From TMP-7 sp038212445 (GTDB taxonomy: Bacteria; Acidobacteriota; Terriglobia; Bryobacterales; Bryobacteraceae): 64,000 bases of DNA. A program made the translations under genes and the position numbers. Positions 1 to 8,897 of the stretch are shown piece by piece; position 1 is the stretch's first letter; every line of letters begins with the position of its first letter. The stretch lies in the NCBI GenBank assembly GCA_038212445.1, contig JBBQUM010000005.1:186001-250000 (forward strand). Reading direction: 5' to 3'. The notes beneath the pieces were generated by a model. That model saw only the letters and a program-made list of their open reading frames with translations, searched no databases and had not been told where the DNA came from.

Positions 1-1803
1 ATCCCGAATACCAACGGTCCCGATCCGCGGCAGAGCGGCTTCCCCAATATCTCGATCTCCGGCTTCAGCGGTTTCGGCGTGCCGAACTGGATGCCCGTCA
101 CCCGTATTGAAGAGAGCTTCACGCACAGCGACAATCTCACCTGGACCAAGGGCGCGCACGAACTCCGCATGGGCTTCGATCTCGTCCGTCACCACTTGAA
201 CCACTGGCAGCCCGAGATCGGCAACTTCGGTCCGCGCGGCGGCCTTGGCTTCAACGGCCAGGAGACAGCCCTTAAGGGTGGAGCGTCGACGAACCTCTAT
301 AACGCTTACGCAGCCTTCCTGCTCGGTCTGTCTGACGATGCCGAGAAGAGCTTGCAGAACATTCTGGCCACTGGCCGTGAATGGCAGTTTGGTTGGTATG
401 TCCGCGATCGCTGGCAGGTCACCAAGAACCTGACCGTCAACATTGGTCTGCGTTACGAGCTATATCCGCTGATGACTCGCGCCGGCAAGGGTCTGGAACG
501 CTACGATCCTTCCACCAACCTGGTGTACCTTGGCGGTCGCGGCAGCGTGCCGGACAACGCCGGTATCAGCATTAGCCACAAGCTGTTCGCTCCGCGTATC
601 GGACTTGCCTACCGCATGGGCGACAAGACCGTGATTCGCGCCGGCTACGGATTGAACTACGATCCGATTCCCTTCTCCCGCCCGTTGCGCGGCTGGTATC
701 CGATCGTAATTAACGCGGCCAACACTGCGAGCGGCTTCGGCTGGGCCACCACGCTGAGCCAGGGTGTTCCGAATCCTGTTGGACCGGACATCTCCACCGG
801 TATCGTGCCGCTTCCCGCCAATGTCGACGAACGCAGCCCGAACAGCTTTATTCATCGCGGCTACGTGCAGAGCTACAACTTCACGATTGAACGCAAAATG
901 CCCCTCGACCTGGTGACTTCGCTCGCCTACGTCGGCTCGCACTCGGTCCATCTTCTCGCCGACTACGACATCAACGCCGGCTCGCCGGGCTCGGGCAATG
1001 CAGGCCGTCCGCAGGCCGCTAAGTTCGGCCGCACCATCAACACCAACATGTGGGATGGCTATCTCAGCTCGAATTACAATTCACTGCAGTTCGCCGTCAA
1101 CCGTTCGTTCTCGAAGGGCCTGATGATCAAGGGTGCTTACACCTACTCGAAGGCCATCGACTATACCGACGAAGACGGCTGGGCTTCAGTGGGTTGGAAC
1201 TGGGCTCCGGTCTTCCAGCGCAATCGCGCCACGGCCGGCTTCGACCGCACACAGGTGCTGCAGTTAGGCTGGCTGTACGAACTGCCGTTCGGCAAGGGCA
1301 AGACGATGCTCCAGAACGGAATCGGCGCAGCCATCGCCGGCGGCTGGCAGGTAAATGGAATCATGTCGGCCTACACCGGCGCTCCGATCACCGTCTCCGC
1401 GCCCGGCACCTCGCTCAACGCTCCGAACAACTCGCAAACGGCCGACCAGGTGAAGACCTCGGTGACCAAGCTGGGCAACATCGGGCCTGGCCAGACCTAC
1501 TACGACACGACGGCCTTCGCCCCAGTGAACGATGTACGGTTCGGCACCAGCGGACGCAACGTTCTGCGTCAATCTGGGATCTTCAACACGGATCTCAGCG
1601 TCTTCCGCGTCTTCAAACTCACGGAACGTTTCCAAATGCAGTTCAGAACTGAAGCTTTCAACCTTGCCAACTCGTCGCACTTTATCTCGCCGACGGGCGG
1701 CAATGCGTTCAGCAGCCTGAGCGTCAACTCGCCGAGTTTCTTCCAGATCACTTCGGCTTCAGGTGAACGTCAGGTCCGGTTCGGACTCCGGTTACAATTC
1801 TAG
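1..1803 (+). CDS. Oar-like TonB-dependent receptor, C-terminal part (5' end outside window)
   Basis: This is an outer-membrane beta-barrel protein of the TonB-dependent Oar/CarboxypepD_reg family, which is greatly expanded in Acidobacteria. The reading frame is already open at base 1 and has no start, so only about the last 600 residues are present; the N-terminal carboxypeptidase-regulatory and plug domains lie outside. The visible part has alternating aromatic/polar barrel strands, segments such as TVNIGLRYE and FRTEAFNLANSSHF that recur in this family, and a C-terminal GLRLQF with a terminal Phe, the usual outer-membrane assembly signal. An intrinsic terminator follows directly (1820-1856). 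The substrate cannot be told; large oligosaccharides or peptides are typical guesses for the family. Confidence 0.88.
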   Translation: MPNTNGPDPRQSGFPNISISGFSGFGVPNWMPVTRIEESFTHSDNLTWTKGAHELRMGFDLVRHHLNHWQPEIGNFGPRGGLGFNGQETALKGGASTNLYNAYAAFLLGLSDDAEKSLQNILATGREWQFGWYVRDRWQVTKNLTVNIGLRYELYPLMTRAGKGLERYDPSTNLVYLGGRGSVPDNAGISISHKLFAPRIGLAYRMGDKTVIRAGYGLNYDPIPFSRPLRGWYPIVINAANTASGFGWATTLSQGVPNPVGPDISTGIVPLPANVDERSPNSFIHRGYVQSYNFTIERKMPLDLVTSLAYVGSHSVHLLADYDINAGSPGSGNAGRPQAAKFGRTINTNMWDGYLSSNYNSLQFAVNRSFSKGLMIKGAYTYSKAIDYTDEDGWASVGWNWAPVFQRNRATAGFDRTQVLQLGWLYELPFGKGKTMLQNGIGAAIAGGWQVNGIMSAYTGAPITVSAPGTSLNAPNNSQTADQVKTSVTKLGNIGPGQTYYDTTAFAPVNDVRFGTSGRNVLRQSGIFNTDLSVFRVFKLTERFQMQFRTEAFNLANSSHFISPTGGNAFSSLSVNSPSFFQITSASGERQVRFGLRLQF

Positions 1804-1804
1804 A

Positions 1805-3316
1805 GTGAACGTTGTAAGGGGGCGGGCAGCGATGCTGCCCGCCCTTTTTCTTTTTTCGCTTACCTTATTCGCCTGGCAGCGCGACGACCTAGCGGCCATC
1901 TCGCAGCGTGCTGGAGTGTTGATGGGAGCCGGCAAATTCGCAGACGCCATCCCCCTCTACCAGCAACTCGTCAAGGCAGTCCCCGGCAATCCAGGCCTGG
2001 TTCTGAATCTCGCGCTGGCCCAGCACATGTCGGGACGCGATCGTGAAGCGATCCCGAACTTCGAAACCGTCCTCAAGTCCCAACCCAAGTCGCTGCCGGC
2101 GCTGGTATCGCTGGGCGCAGCGCACCTCTCCTTACGCGAACCCAAGCTGGCCGTCGACCCGCTAGAACGCGCGGTAACCGTCGATCCAGGCAATCAGGAC
2201 GCTCGCGGGATGCTGGCAGGTGCGTTGCTGGACCTGGGTCGCTTCGAGGAGGCAGGCGAACATTATCGCTCCCTCTCTGAACTGGCTCCCGACGATCCGC
2301 GCGTCTGGTACGGACTCGGGATGAGCTACCAGAGCCTCTCCACCAGAGCCTTCGAGCAGCTCCAGAAGATCGATCCGACGTCCCCCTACGTGTCCGCCCT
2401 AGTGGCCGACACGCGGGTCCAGCGGCGGCAATACCGTAGCGCGTTCTTCTTCTACAACGAGGCACTCAAGAAGCTCCCCAATCTCCATAGCGTCCATGCT
2501 GCGCTGGCAGAGGTCTACCGCAAGACGGGCCACCTGGATTGGGCCGCCGCCGAGGATGCCAAGGAGCGGGCTTTGCCGCCCGCTGATTGCAAGCTGCATC
2601 CCGCCGAGTGCCAGTTCATCGGCGGCCATGACCTGCAGGCGGCCACGCCGGCGAAGTCCGCGGTGCTGGCGCTCGAGACTCTGTACTGGCAGGCGAAAGC
2701 GGCGAACGAACTGGCTCTCCAATCGTTCTTCCGCTTGGGGCAACTGCCGCCGTCGGTGGAGTTGCACCAGTTGCGCGCCGAGATCGCCCGCAATCAGAAT
2801 CAGCATCTCGAAGCCGCCAAGGAGTGGCGCTCGGCGCTCGAACTGATGCCGGGCAACCCGCGGGCGCGTCAAGAACTGGCTATTTCGCTTTTCATGGCGC
2901 AGGACTTCCAGGGTGCGATCGCCGAGACGGAGGACCTGCTCAGGTCGGGTCCCAAGAACCCTGAGCTTCTGTTCGTCGCCGGCGATAGCTGGCTGCGACT
3001 CGAGGACGCGGGCAAGGCTATTCCCTTTCTCGAAGCAGCGCTGGCGCTCGATCCGCAACTGGTCGCCGCCCACGCGTCGCTCGGCCTGGCACTGGTCCGT
3101 GCCGGCAGAAACAAGGAGGCTGTCGCGCACCTCGAGAAGGCGGTTGAACTCGACGAAGACGGCAGCCTTCACTACCAGCTTGCGCGCGCATATCAAGCCA
3201 CAGGCGACGCGGCGCGCGCCACCACTGCTATGGCCAAGTATCAGGACATCCTGAAGCGGGTCCAACAGCAGAAGGACGATGTTGCGCGTGAGGCGCAGAT
3301 TGGGCCTCCGCGATAA
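1805..3316 (+). CDS. Exported tetratricopeptide-repeat protein
   Basis: A TPR protein of about 503 residues with an N-terminal signal sequence (hydrophobic core LPALFLFSLTLFAW). TPR helices run almost throughout, for example around AGKFADAIPLYQQLVKAVP and AVAHLEKAVELDEDGS. The start is uncertain. GTG at 1805, one base after the receptor stop, adds an Arg-containing n-region and makes a better signal peptide; ATG at 1832 lies in the loop of the receptor terminator. Neither has a strong Shine-Dalgarno. The FG-GAP/ASPIC gene follows one base after the stop, so the two form an operon. TPR proteins are scaffolds; the partner is unknown, but pairing with ASPIC/UnbV proteins is common in Acidobacteria and Planctomycetes (family knowledge). 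Confidence 0.85.
   Translation: MNVVRGRAAMLPALFLFSLTLFAWQRDDLAAISQRAGVLMGAGKFADAIPLYQQLVKAVPGNPGLVLNLALAQHMSGRDREAIPNFETVLKSQPKSLPALVSLGAAHLSLREPKLAVDPLERAVTVDPGNQDARGMLAGALLDLGRFEEAGEHYRSLSELAPDDPRVWYGLGMSYQSLSTRAFEQLQKIDPTSPYVSALVADTRVQRRQYRSAFFFYNEALKKLPNLHSVHAALAEVYRKTGHLDWAAAEDAKERALPPADCKLHPAECQFIGGHDLQAATPAKSAVLALETLYWQAKAANELALQSFFRLGQLPPSVELHQLRAEIARNQNQHLEAAKEWRSALELMPGNPRARQELAISLFMAQDFQGAIAETEDLLRSGPKNPELLFVAGDSWLRLEDAGKAIPFLEAALALDPQLVAAHASLGLALVRAGRNKEAVAHLEKAVELDEDGSLHYQLARAYQATGDAARATTAMAKYQDILKRVQQQKDDVAREAQIGPPR
1820..1856 (+). terminator. Intrinsic terminator overlapping the next gene's start
   Basis: A perfect 11-bp stem, GGGCGGGCAGC (1820-1830) with GCTGCCCGCCC (1834-1844), closes a 3-base loop (GAT) and is followed by TTTTTCTTTTTT (1845-1856). 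This is a textbook rho-independent terminator placed 17 bases after the receptor stop codon. It lies inside the 5' end of the downstream TPR gene, where its T-tract encodes part of the signal-peptide core. Confidence 0.85.
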
Positions 3317-3317
3317 C

Positions 3318-4940
3318 ATGCGGGCTCTCAGTCTCACCGTTGCCGCGGCCGCCTTCCTCACCGCCGCGGACGGACCGACGCCGATCCGCTTCCATGATGT
3401 GGCAGGGGCCTCCGGTCTCAATTTCATGCTCGAGAATAGCCCTACCAGCCGGAAGCACATGATCGAGACCATGCCCGGCGGCATTGCGGTGTTTGACTAC
3501 GACGGCGATGGCCGGCCCGACATTTACTTCACTAACGGCGCCGAGATTCCTGCGCTCCAGAAGACGGCGCCTAAGTATTGGAACCGGCTTTTCCGCAACG
3601 AGGGCAACTGGAAGTTCCGTGACGTAACCGAGCAAGCCGGAGTAGCGGGCGCCGGTTATTCGATGGGCGCAGCCGCGGCTGACTATGACAACGACGGGCG
3701 TACCGACCTGTTCGTGGCCGGCGTGAACCGGAACACTCTGTACCGCAATCTCGGCAATGGCCGGTTTGAGGACGTAACCGAGAAGGCCGGCATCAAGAGC
3801 GGTGAATGGGCGGTGGCCGCCGGTTGGTTCGACTACGACCGCGACGGTCGGCTTGACCTGTGGGTAGTGCATTATGCCAAGTGGTCGACGGCTTACGACC
3901 GGTTTTGCGGCGACAGCTCCCGGGGAATCCGGATTTACTGCCATCCGAAATACTTCGAAGGGATCGCCTCCACGCTGTACCGCAATCGGGGCGACGGAAC
4001 CTTCGAGGATGTAAGCAAGAAGGCGGGCATCGCGGCATTTGCCGGCCGCGGCATGAGCGTCGCGTTTGCGGACTACGACGGCGACGGCTATCCCGACGCC
4101 TTTGTGACCAACGACAACATGCCGAACTTCCTGTTCCACAACAAAGGCAACGGGACGTTCGAGGAGGTTTCCCTGCCGGCCGGCGTGGCTCTCCGCGATC
4201 ACGGAAAGGCGGTGGCGAGCATGGGTGCGGAGTTCAAGGATTACGACAACGACGGATTGCCGGACCTTGCGGTGACCGCACTGGCCGGCGAGACCTATCC
4301 ACTATTCAGAAATACCGGCGGCGGCAATTTCACCGACGCCACATACTCATCAAAGCTGGGCGCGCTCACCACGCGGCATAGCGGGTGGGGACTAGGCCTT
4401 TTCGACTTCAACAACGACGGCTGGAAGGATCTGTTCACGGCCAACGCGCATGTCAACGACCGGGTGGAGGCTTTCGAACCGGCGGTCTATCGCGAGCTGA
4501 ACAGCGTATTCGTAAATGACCGGGGCACGTTTCGCGAGGCTAGCGCGGGCTCCGGACTGACAGGAGCGAAGGCGCACCGCGGCGCCGCGTTCGGAGATTT
4601 CGATGGGGACGGGCGTATGGACGCGGTGGTATCCGCTCTCGGTGAGCCAGCCGAACTCTGGCAGAACGTCAGCGCCGACGCCGGCCACTGGATCGTTCTG
4701 AAATTGCGCGGGACGAAGAGCAATCGCGACGGTATCGGGGCGCAGGTACGGATAGGAAAGCAGTACGCCGAGATGACGACGACGGTGGGGTACGCGTCGT
4801 CCGCCTCGATCGGAATTCACTTTGGGTTAGGCGCCGCCACGGTGGCCGACAGCATTGAGATCCGATGGCCGAGTGGCGTTAAGCAAAAGCTCTCCAATGT
4901 GAAGGCGGATCAGATTCTACAGGTCACCGAGCCGGACTAG
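3318..4940 (+). CDS. FG-GAP/VCBS repeat protein with C-terminal ASPIC/UnbV domain
   Basis: An exported protein of 540 residues (signal-like MRALSLTVAAAAFLTAADG). It carries a seven-bladed-propeller-like series of calcium-binding FG-GAP loops, with at least seven DxDxDG-type motifs: DYDGDGRPD, DYDNDGRTD, DYDRDGRLD, DYDGDGYPD, DYDNDGLPD, DFNNDGWKD and DFDGDGRMD. The last 70 or so residues match the ASPIC/UnbV domain (IGAQVRIG, EIRWPSGVKQ). ATG at 3318 is chosen because it directly precedes the signal peptide and follows the TPR stop by one base. The family is extracellular or periplasmic and often sits beside TonB receptors and TPR proteins, as here. The molecular function is not established. 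The gene meets the convergent cytochrome gene tail-to-tail with a 4-base overlap. Confidence 0.9.
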   Translation: MRALSLTVAAAAFLTAADGPTPIRFHDVAGASGLNFMLENSPTSRKHMIETMPGGIAVFDYDGDGRPDIYFTNGAEIPALQKTAPKYWNRLFRNEGNWKFRDVTEQAGVAGAGYSMGAAAADYDNDGRTDLFVAGVNRNTLYRNLGNGRFEDVTEKAGIKSGEWAVAAGWFDYDRDGRLDLWVVHYAKWSTAYDRFCGDSSRGIRIYCHPKYFEGIASTLYRNRGDGTFEDVSKKAGIAAFAGRGMSVAFADYDGDGYPDAFVTNDNMPNFLFHNKGNGTFEEVSLPAGVALRDHGKAVASMGAEFKDYDNDGLPDLAVTALAGETYPLFRNTGGGNFTDATYSSKLGALTTRHSGWGLGLFDFNNDGWKDLFTANAHVNDRVEAFEPAVYRELNSVFVNDRGTFREASAGSGLTGAKAHRGAAFGDFDGDGRMDAVVSALGEPAELWQNVSADAGHWIVLKLRGTKSNRDGIGAQVRIGKQYAEMTTTVGYASSASIGIHFGLGAATVADSIEIRWPSGVKQKLSNVKADQILQVTEPD

Positions 4941-6829
4941 TTCTTCGCCCTGCGTTTGGCGATGGCCGCGAGAGCGTCCTTGGCGAGTTGCAGGTCAGGC
5001 TTCAGTTTCAGCACCTGTTCGAACTCGGCTTGGGATTCATCGAGCTTCTCCATGCGGGCGAGGGTCATGCCGAGGCGAACGTGTAGGTCAACGCTGTCGG
5101 GCAGGAAGGGCGAGGCTTCCTGATATTTCGCTAAGGCGTCGGTATCCTTGCCGTTCTTGGTAAGGGCGTCGCCCCACAGAACGATCACCTGTCCCAAACG
5201 CTCCTGGGCCTTGGCGTAATCCGGCCGCTCGGCCAGCACTTGTTTAAAGCCGGCGAGAGACTCCTCCCACTTGCCTTCGGAGGCTTGCACGCTCGCCAGA
5301 TTGAAGCGGGTATCGGTGTAGCTCGGGTCGATGGTGAGGGCCTGTTTGAACTGCTCTTCGGCCTCGGGCAGTTTGCGCAGCGTGTAGTAGGCGACGCCCA
5401 TCTCCGATACGGCGATTACGCTGCGGGGATCAGCGGCCACGGCCTTGGCGAAGTGCGGAATGGCCTGTTCGGCCTTGCCCTGGCTGAGCAGCAGGTCGCC
5501 CATCTGGTAGTTGGCGGTGAAGTCATCGGGATACTTGGATAGACGCTGCATGGCGAGCGACTCCTGCAATTCGGCACGGTGGTCGCCTTCAGCGGCAGGC
5601 AGCACCTGGAGCCAGAAATGGCCCATTTCGAGGTCGGCACGATTACCGCCGGTGACGCGCTTGGGGGGCGAGTTGGGATTGCGCGGATTGCCGGCGGAGT
5701 TGTCGTAGTGGTAGCGCATCTGCACGGTGGAGCCCTTGGGCAGGAAGAGCGGCGTCTTGAGACGGAACACGCCCTGCCAGTTCAGATCCCAATCCGGAAT
5801 CCGCACCAGCCACTTTTTGGAGCCGTCGGGCAGGGTGGCATCGGCTTCCATAAGTTTTGCGAGGTAGTGGGCGTGGGGATAGATGGCCAGAACATTCAGG
5901 TCCATCGCCGTTTTGAGCTCGTCGGTGATGACGAAGTCCTTTTCGCCGGCGGGAATGTCGAGTTGACCGTCGCGTTCGAGTTGCACCAGCATTGGGAAGC
6001 GGGTCTGCGGCTTATCGGTAAAATAGAGGCCGATCAGGGGCATGACGGTCTCCACTTTGCCGGTGGGCTTGAGGTGGACGTTGAGGATCAGATCCATTCC
6101 AGGATCGGCGCGCCACGACATGCCGTCGGCTTCGACCACCGGTTCAGTGCCGGGCTTCCAGGAGAGGAAGTGGCCATCGGGGTCGAAGACCTCTTCTTCA
6201 AAGATGAGGTCCATGCCTTCGAACCCGGCGCCCGCGACTATCTCACGGCGGCGAGCGGAGCGAGAGCGGTCAAGGATGACGTTGGCGTGGTGGAACACGC
6301 GTGCGTTGCCAGGGCGCACTTCGATGGCCTTCACCCAGCGTGTGGTGGTGATGGGCACAGGAAGGATGAAGTTCCAGAAGGTTTCAGTGGCGTCGGCCGG
6401 CAGTTTATAGGGCTTGGAAGCGCGAAGGATGAGGTCGGGCGGCCCCATCTGCCAGGTGCTTGAAAACTTCGGAGGCTGGGGCGCACTGGCGGCCGGCCCT
6501 TCAGGACTACCCTGCTTCACCCAATCCTGTATGAGCTTGATCTGAGCGCTGGTGAGGCGGCGCTCTTCAGAAAACTCGCCGTGGCCGGGTTCTGGAAGCC
6601 AGGGCGGCATGTAGCGGCGCGCGGTGACGCTGGCGATTTGCGAGGCGCGCTTCTTTACGTCGTCGTAGTTGAGTAGCGGGAACGGCCCCGACTCGCCCGG
6701 CCGATGACAGGCAGAACATTCCGAATAAATGATGGGCGCGATGTTCTTATTGAACGTCACGCTTGTTTGAGCTGCTGCAAGCGTAGAAAACGCAATTGCG
6801 ACGAGCCCGCTTCCGATGCCCGATTTCAT
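4937..6829 (-). CDS. Cytochrome c / copper-monooxygenase-like / TPR composite protein
   Basis: An exported 630-residue protein with a signal peptide ending near AAAQ (residue 21). Residues 25-110 form a cytochrome c-like domain with one heme motif C38-S-A-C41-H42 and a YMPPW segment typical of Acidobacteria/Planctomycete cytochrome-like domains. Residues 140-390 resemble the beta-sandwich of copper type II ascorbate-dependent monooxygenases, with His-rich segments VFHHANV, NVHLKP and PHAHYL suited to metal binding. Residues 420-630 are TPRs. It is probably periplasmic. Oxidative chemistry on an unknown substrate is an inference from the domains only. The copper-site set was not matched residue by residue to a known enzyme. 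Confidence 0.85.
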   Translation of the reverse strand: MKSGIGSGLVAIAFSTLAAAQTSVTFNKNIAPIIYSECSACHRPGESGPFPLLNYDDVKKRASQIASVTARRYMPPWLPEPGHGEFSEERRLTSAQIKLIQDWVKQGSPEGPAASAPQPPKFSSTWQMGPPDLILRASKPYKLPADATETFWNFILPVPITTTRWVKAIEVRPGNARVFHHANVILDRSRSARRREIVAGAGFEGMDLIFEEEVFDPDGHFLSWKPGTEPVVEADGMSWRADPGMDLILNVHLKPTGKVETVMPLIGLYFTDKPQTRFPMLVQLERDGQLDIPAGEKDFVITDELKTAMDLNVLAIYPHAHYLAKLMEADATLPDGSKKWLVRIPDWDLNWQGVFRLKTPLFLPKGSTVQMRYHYDNSAGNPRNPNSPPKRVTGGNRADLEMGHFWLQVLPAAEGDHRAELQESLAMQRLSKYPDDFTANYQMGDLLLSQGKAEQAIPHFAKAVAADPRSVIAVSEMGVAYYTLRKLPEAEEQFKQALTIDPSYTDTRFNLASVQASEGKWEESLAGFKQVLAERPDYAKAQERLGQVIVLWGDALTKNGKDTDALAKYQEASPFLPDSVDLHVRLGMTLARMEKLDESQAEFEQVLKLKPDLQLAKDALAAIAKRRAKN

Positions 6830-6870
6830 GGTGTTACGACAGGCATGGTAGCACGGTGGCGGCGGGCCAA

Positions 6871-7668
6871 CTAGGCGCGCGGCGCAGGTTCGAAGAGCGA
6901 GAAAACTGCGCCTTGCGGATCACTGACCGTGGACATGGTTCCCACGTTGGGAATGGTGATGGGGCCCATGAACACGCGTCCTCCCAGCCCTTTCAATTTG
7001 GCAGTGCTGGCGTGGCAGCTTTCGACCAGATAGTAGAGGAGCCAACTGGGCGGCGTATTGGGAGGTTGACGTTCAGAGGGAGGCATGCCGCCGATCATGG
7101 TTTCTCCGTTGCTGATGTGCAGGTAGCCGGAGGGGTCATGCTCGCCGGGCTCGACTTTCCAGCCCAGCAATTCCTCGTAGAACTGCTTGGCGCGTTGAGT
7201 ATTGGGGGTCATGAGGTCGGCCCAGCAGAAGGCACCGGGCTTATCCTTAACGCCGACTCCCGGGTTGGCTTTGGGCTGCCAGAGGGCGAACACTGCGCCG
7301 GTAGGATCCTGGGCGAAGGCCATGCGTCCGTGGGTGGCGACATCGAAGGGTCCGGCAATGATCTTGCCGCCGAGGACCTGAACGCGAGCGGCGGCGACAT
7401 CGACGTCGGCGGTGGCGATGTAGAGGGTCCAATGCGGCGGAATGCCCATGGCCGCTTCGTCCTTTTGCTGCTTGTAGCCGGCCGACACTGGCTGCCCGTT
7501 CAACTGGAAGACGGTGTAGATCTCGTCGGGCCCCATGGGGTTGTCGATGGCGGTCCAACCAAAGAGTCCGGCATAGAATGTTTTGGCGGCGGACGGATCA
7601 GTGGTGCTGAGTTCCATCCAGCAGAAGGAACCGGGAGGGTTGGCGGTCATCTCGGGCATGTTGGGCAT
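6871..7668 (-). CDS. Two-domain VOC (glyoxalase/bleomycin-resistance-like) protein
   Basis: A cytoplasmic protein of 265 residues with two tandem vicinal-oxygen-chelate domains, roughly residues 10-125 and 135-260. Each begins with the pattern GxFCWxxLxTxDxxxAKxFYxxLFGW and contains a tail such as TGAVFALWQP or QGAVFSLFEP. This matches the VOC hydrolase/lyase-like family often annotated as glyoxalase-domain protein; the substrate cannot be predicted. It is translationally coupled to the upstream PH-domain gene: that gene's TAA and this ATG share one base (TAATG at 7670-7666), so the two PH proteins and this protein probably form one operon. Confidence 0.88.
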   Translation of the reverse strand: MPNMPEMTANPPGSFCWMELSTTDPSAAKTFYAGLFGWTAIDNPMGPDEIYTVFQLNGQPVSAGYKQQKDEAAMGIPPHWTLYIATADVDVAAARVQVLGGKIIAGPFDVATHGRMAFAQDPTGAVFALWQPKANPGVGVKDKPGAFCWADLMTPNTQRAKQFYEELLGWKVEPGEHDPSGYLHISNGETMIGGMPPSERQPPNTPPSWLLYYLVESCHASTAKLKGLGGRVFMGPITIPNVGTMSTVSDPQGAVFSLFEPAPRA

Positions 7669-8387
7669 TATACCTGCGCGCCCAGTGCGCGAACTTCAGC
7701 CAGGACGGCGCGAGCGGCTTCAATTTCGGGGCCGGGTCCGGAAGGAGCAGCGACGTGGGACTCGCCGAGTCCTGAATCGCGATATTGGCGCAGACGGTCG
7801 ACGATGAGGTCGCGGATCTCGTTGGCGTTGGAGACACCGGCGAACCGGCCGGTGTGGCCGCTGGCGCTACCATGCGAGTCGGCACTGCCGCCTGCGGATT
7901 GGACTTCGACGTCGGCGAGTTTCATCAAGTTTTGAAGCGGTCCGGCGGTGACGCGGATCTCCTGAATATTGGAGAACGTCATGGTGAGTTCCTGAAGCTC
8001 GAAGATGCCGCTACGAATGCGCAGGCTGCGATCGGTGACCATATACCAGCGGAGAGCGTAGTTGAGGCGTTGCGCGGTGAAGGTGATGATGACGGAAGCT
8101 GCAAAGCCGATCCAAGCGGCGACTTCGACAATGTCACGGAGCACGTGAACCCAGTCAGGTGCGCGCCTGAGTGCGCGAATCATCAGGAAATGCAAAGCGA
8201 TCAGGACGCCGAGAATGAAAACGTTGCTGAGTGCCCATATAAGGAGGCACCAGGAGTAGTAGTTCTCACCGGCGCGGAAGGTCTTCATTGAATCCGGCGA
8301 GCCATCGGGCGGTTCAGGCCGAGGGGGCACGCGGAGGATGCGGAGCACCCACGACTCGATGAAGTTCTGGGCGTGAGCGTCAGGCAT
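7668..8387 (-). CDS. Bacterial PH-domain (bPH2/DUF304) membrane protein
   Basis: A membrane protein of 239 residues. After a cytosolic N-terminus it has two hydrophobic helices (about residues 40-70 and 85-110), then a bacterial pleckstrin-homology-like domain marked by RWYMVTDRSLRIRSGIF and LTMTFSNIQEIRV. Such DUF304 proteins occur in pairs, as here with the gene at 8380-8886, and in some bacteria are stress-envelope components; the function in this case is unknown. The start overlaps the upstream gene by 8 bases and the stop overlaps the VOC gene by one, so expression is probably coupled. Confidence 0.82.
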   Translation of the reverse strand: MPDAHAQNFIESWVLRILRVPPRPEPPDGSPDSMKTFRAGENYYSWCLLIWALSNVFILGVLIALHFLMIRALRRAPDWVHVLRDIVEVAAWIGFAASVIITFTAQRLNYALRWYMVTDRSLRIRSGIFELQELTMTFSNIQEIRVTAGPLQNLMKLADVEVQSAGGSADSHGSASGHTGRFAGVSNANEIRDLIVDRLRQYRDSGLGESHVAAPSGPGPEIEAARAVLAEVRALGAQV

Positions 8388-8886
8388 TGCGCTGCTCCAA
8401 GCGCTGCCGGATGGCGCGTAATTCGCCTGCGATTTCCGTCAGGATACCGGCCAGTGAGTCACTGACGGGAGCTGCAGTTTCATGGGCGTGGCGAGCGCCG
8501 CGCATGCGGGAATAGAGGAAGTCGCGCATGGCGGTGTGGTCGGTGAGTCCTTCGAGAATCATTTCAGACCCGGCGGTGCTGCTGGCGGTCTGGATTTCGA
8601 TGCGGGCGAGGCCGAGGAGGCGTTCGACGAAATTCGAACGAAGCTGGATGTCCTGGATGCGCGAGTAGTTGAGCATGATCTCGTGGCGCATGATGACTCC
8701 CCATTTCATGTGGATGCCTTCAGTGTCGAAGCGGTAGCGCATGGTGTGGTAGCGGAAGTAAAGCACCAGCATTGTGACGGGTGCGGCGATGTTGGTGACT
8801 ACAGCTTTGAAGATGTAGTACTTCAGCAGCGCCGGGCAGGGGCGTTCGACCGCGGCGATGTGATCGGGGATAGGCGTCGGAGTCAT
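8380..8886 (-). CDS. Bacterial PH-domain (bPH2/DUF304) protein
   Basis: A 168-residue protein with a hydrophobic segment near residues 27-45 and a bPH2 domain over about residues 45-125, with YRFDTEGIHMKWGVIMRHEIMLNYSRIQDI-type strands (shown only in part in the family consensus). The C-terminal 40 residues look like a short helix with charged residues. It is the first gene of the three-gene unit with the second PH protein and the VOC protein. It resembles the partner gene but lacks the second membrane helix, so the two may assemble as a heteromer (inference). Confidence 0.8.
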   Translation of the reverse strand: MTPTPIPDHIAAVERPCPALLKYYIFKAVVTNIAAPVTMLVLYFRYHTMRYRFDTEGIHMKWGVIMRHEIMLNYSRIQDIQLRSNFVERLLGLARIEIQTASSTAGSEMILEGLTDHTAMRDFLYSRMRGARHAHETAAPVSDSLAGILTEIAGELRAIRQRLEQRNA

Positions 8887-8897
8887 GAGTGTCGATT

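Noticed and set aside
2399..3484. A 361-residue minus-strand reading frame
   Set aside because: It overlaps the strongly supported TPR gene; its sequence is Arg- and Pro-rich without domains, as expected for the complement of a GC-rich gene.
3228..4202. A 324-residue minus-strand reading frame
   Set aside because: It is the complement of the FG-GAP/ASPIC gene, which has seven calcium-loop motifs in the plus frame.
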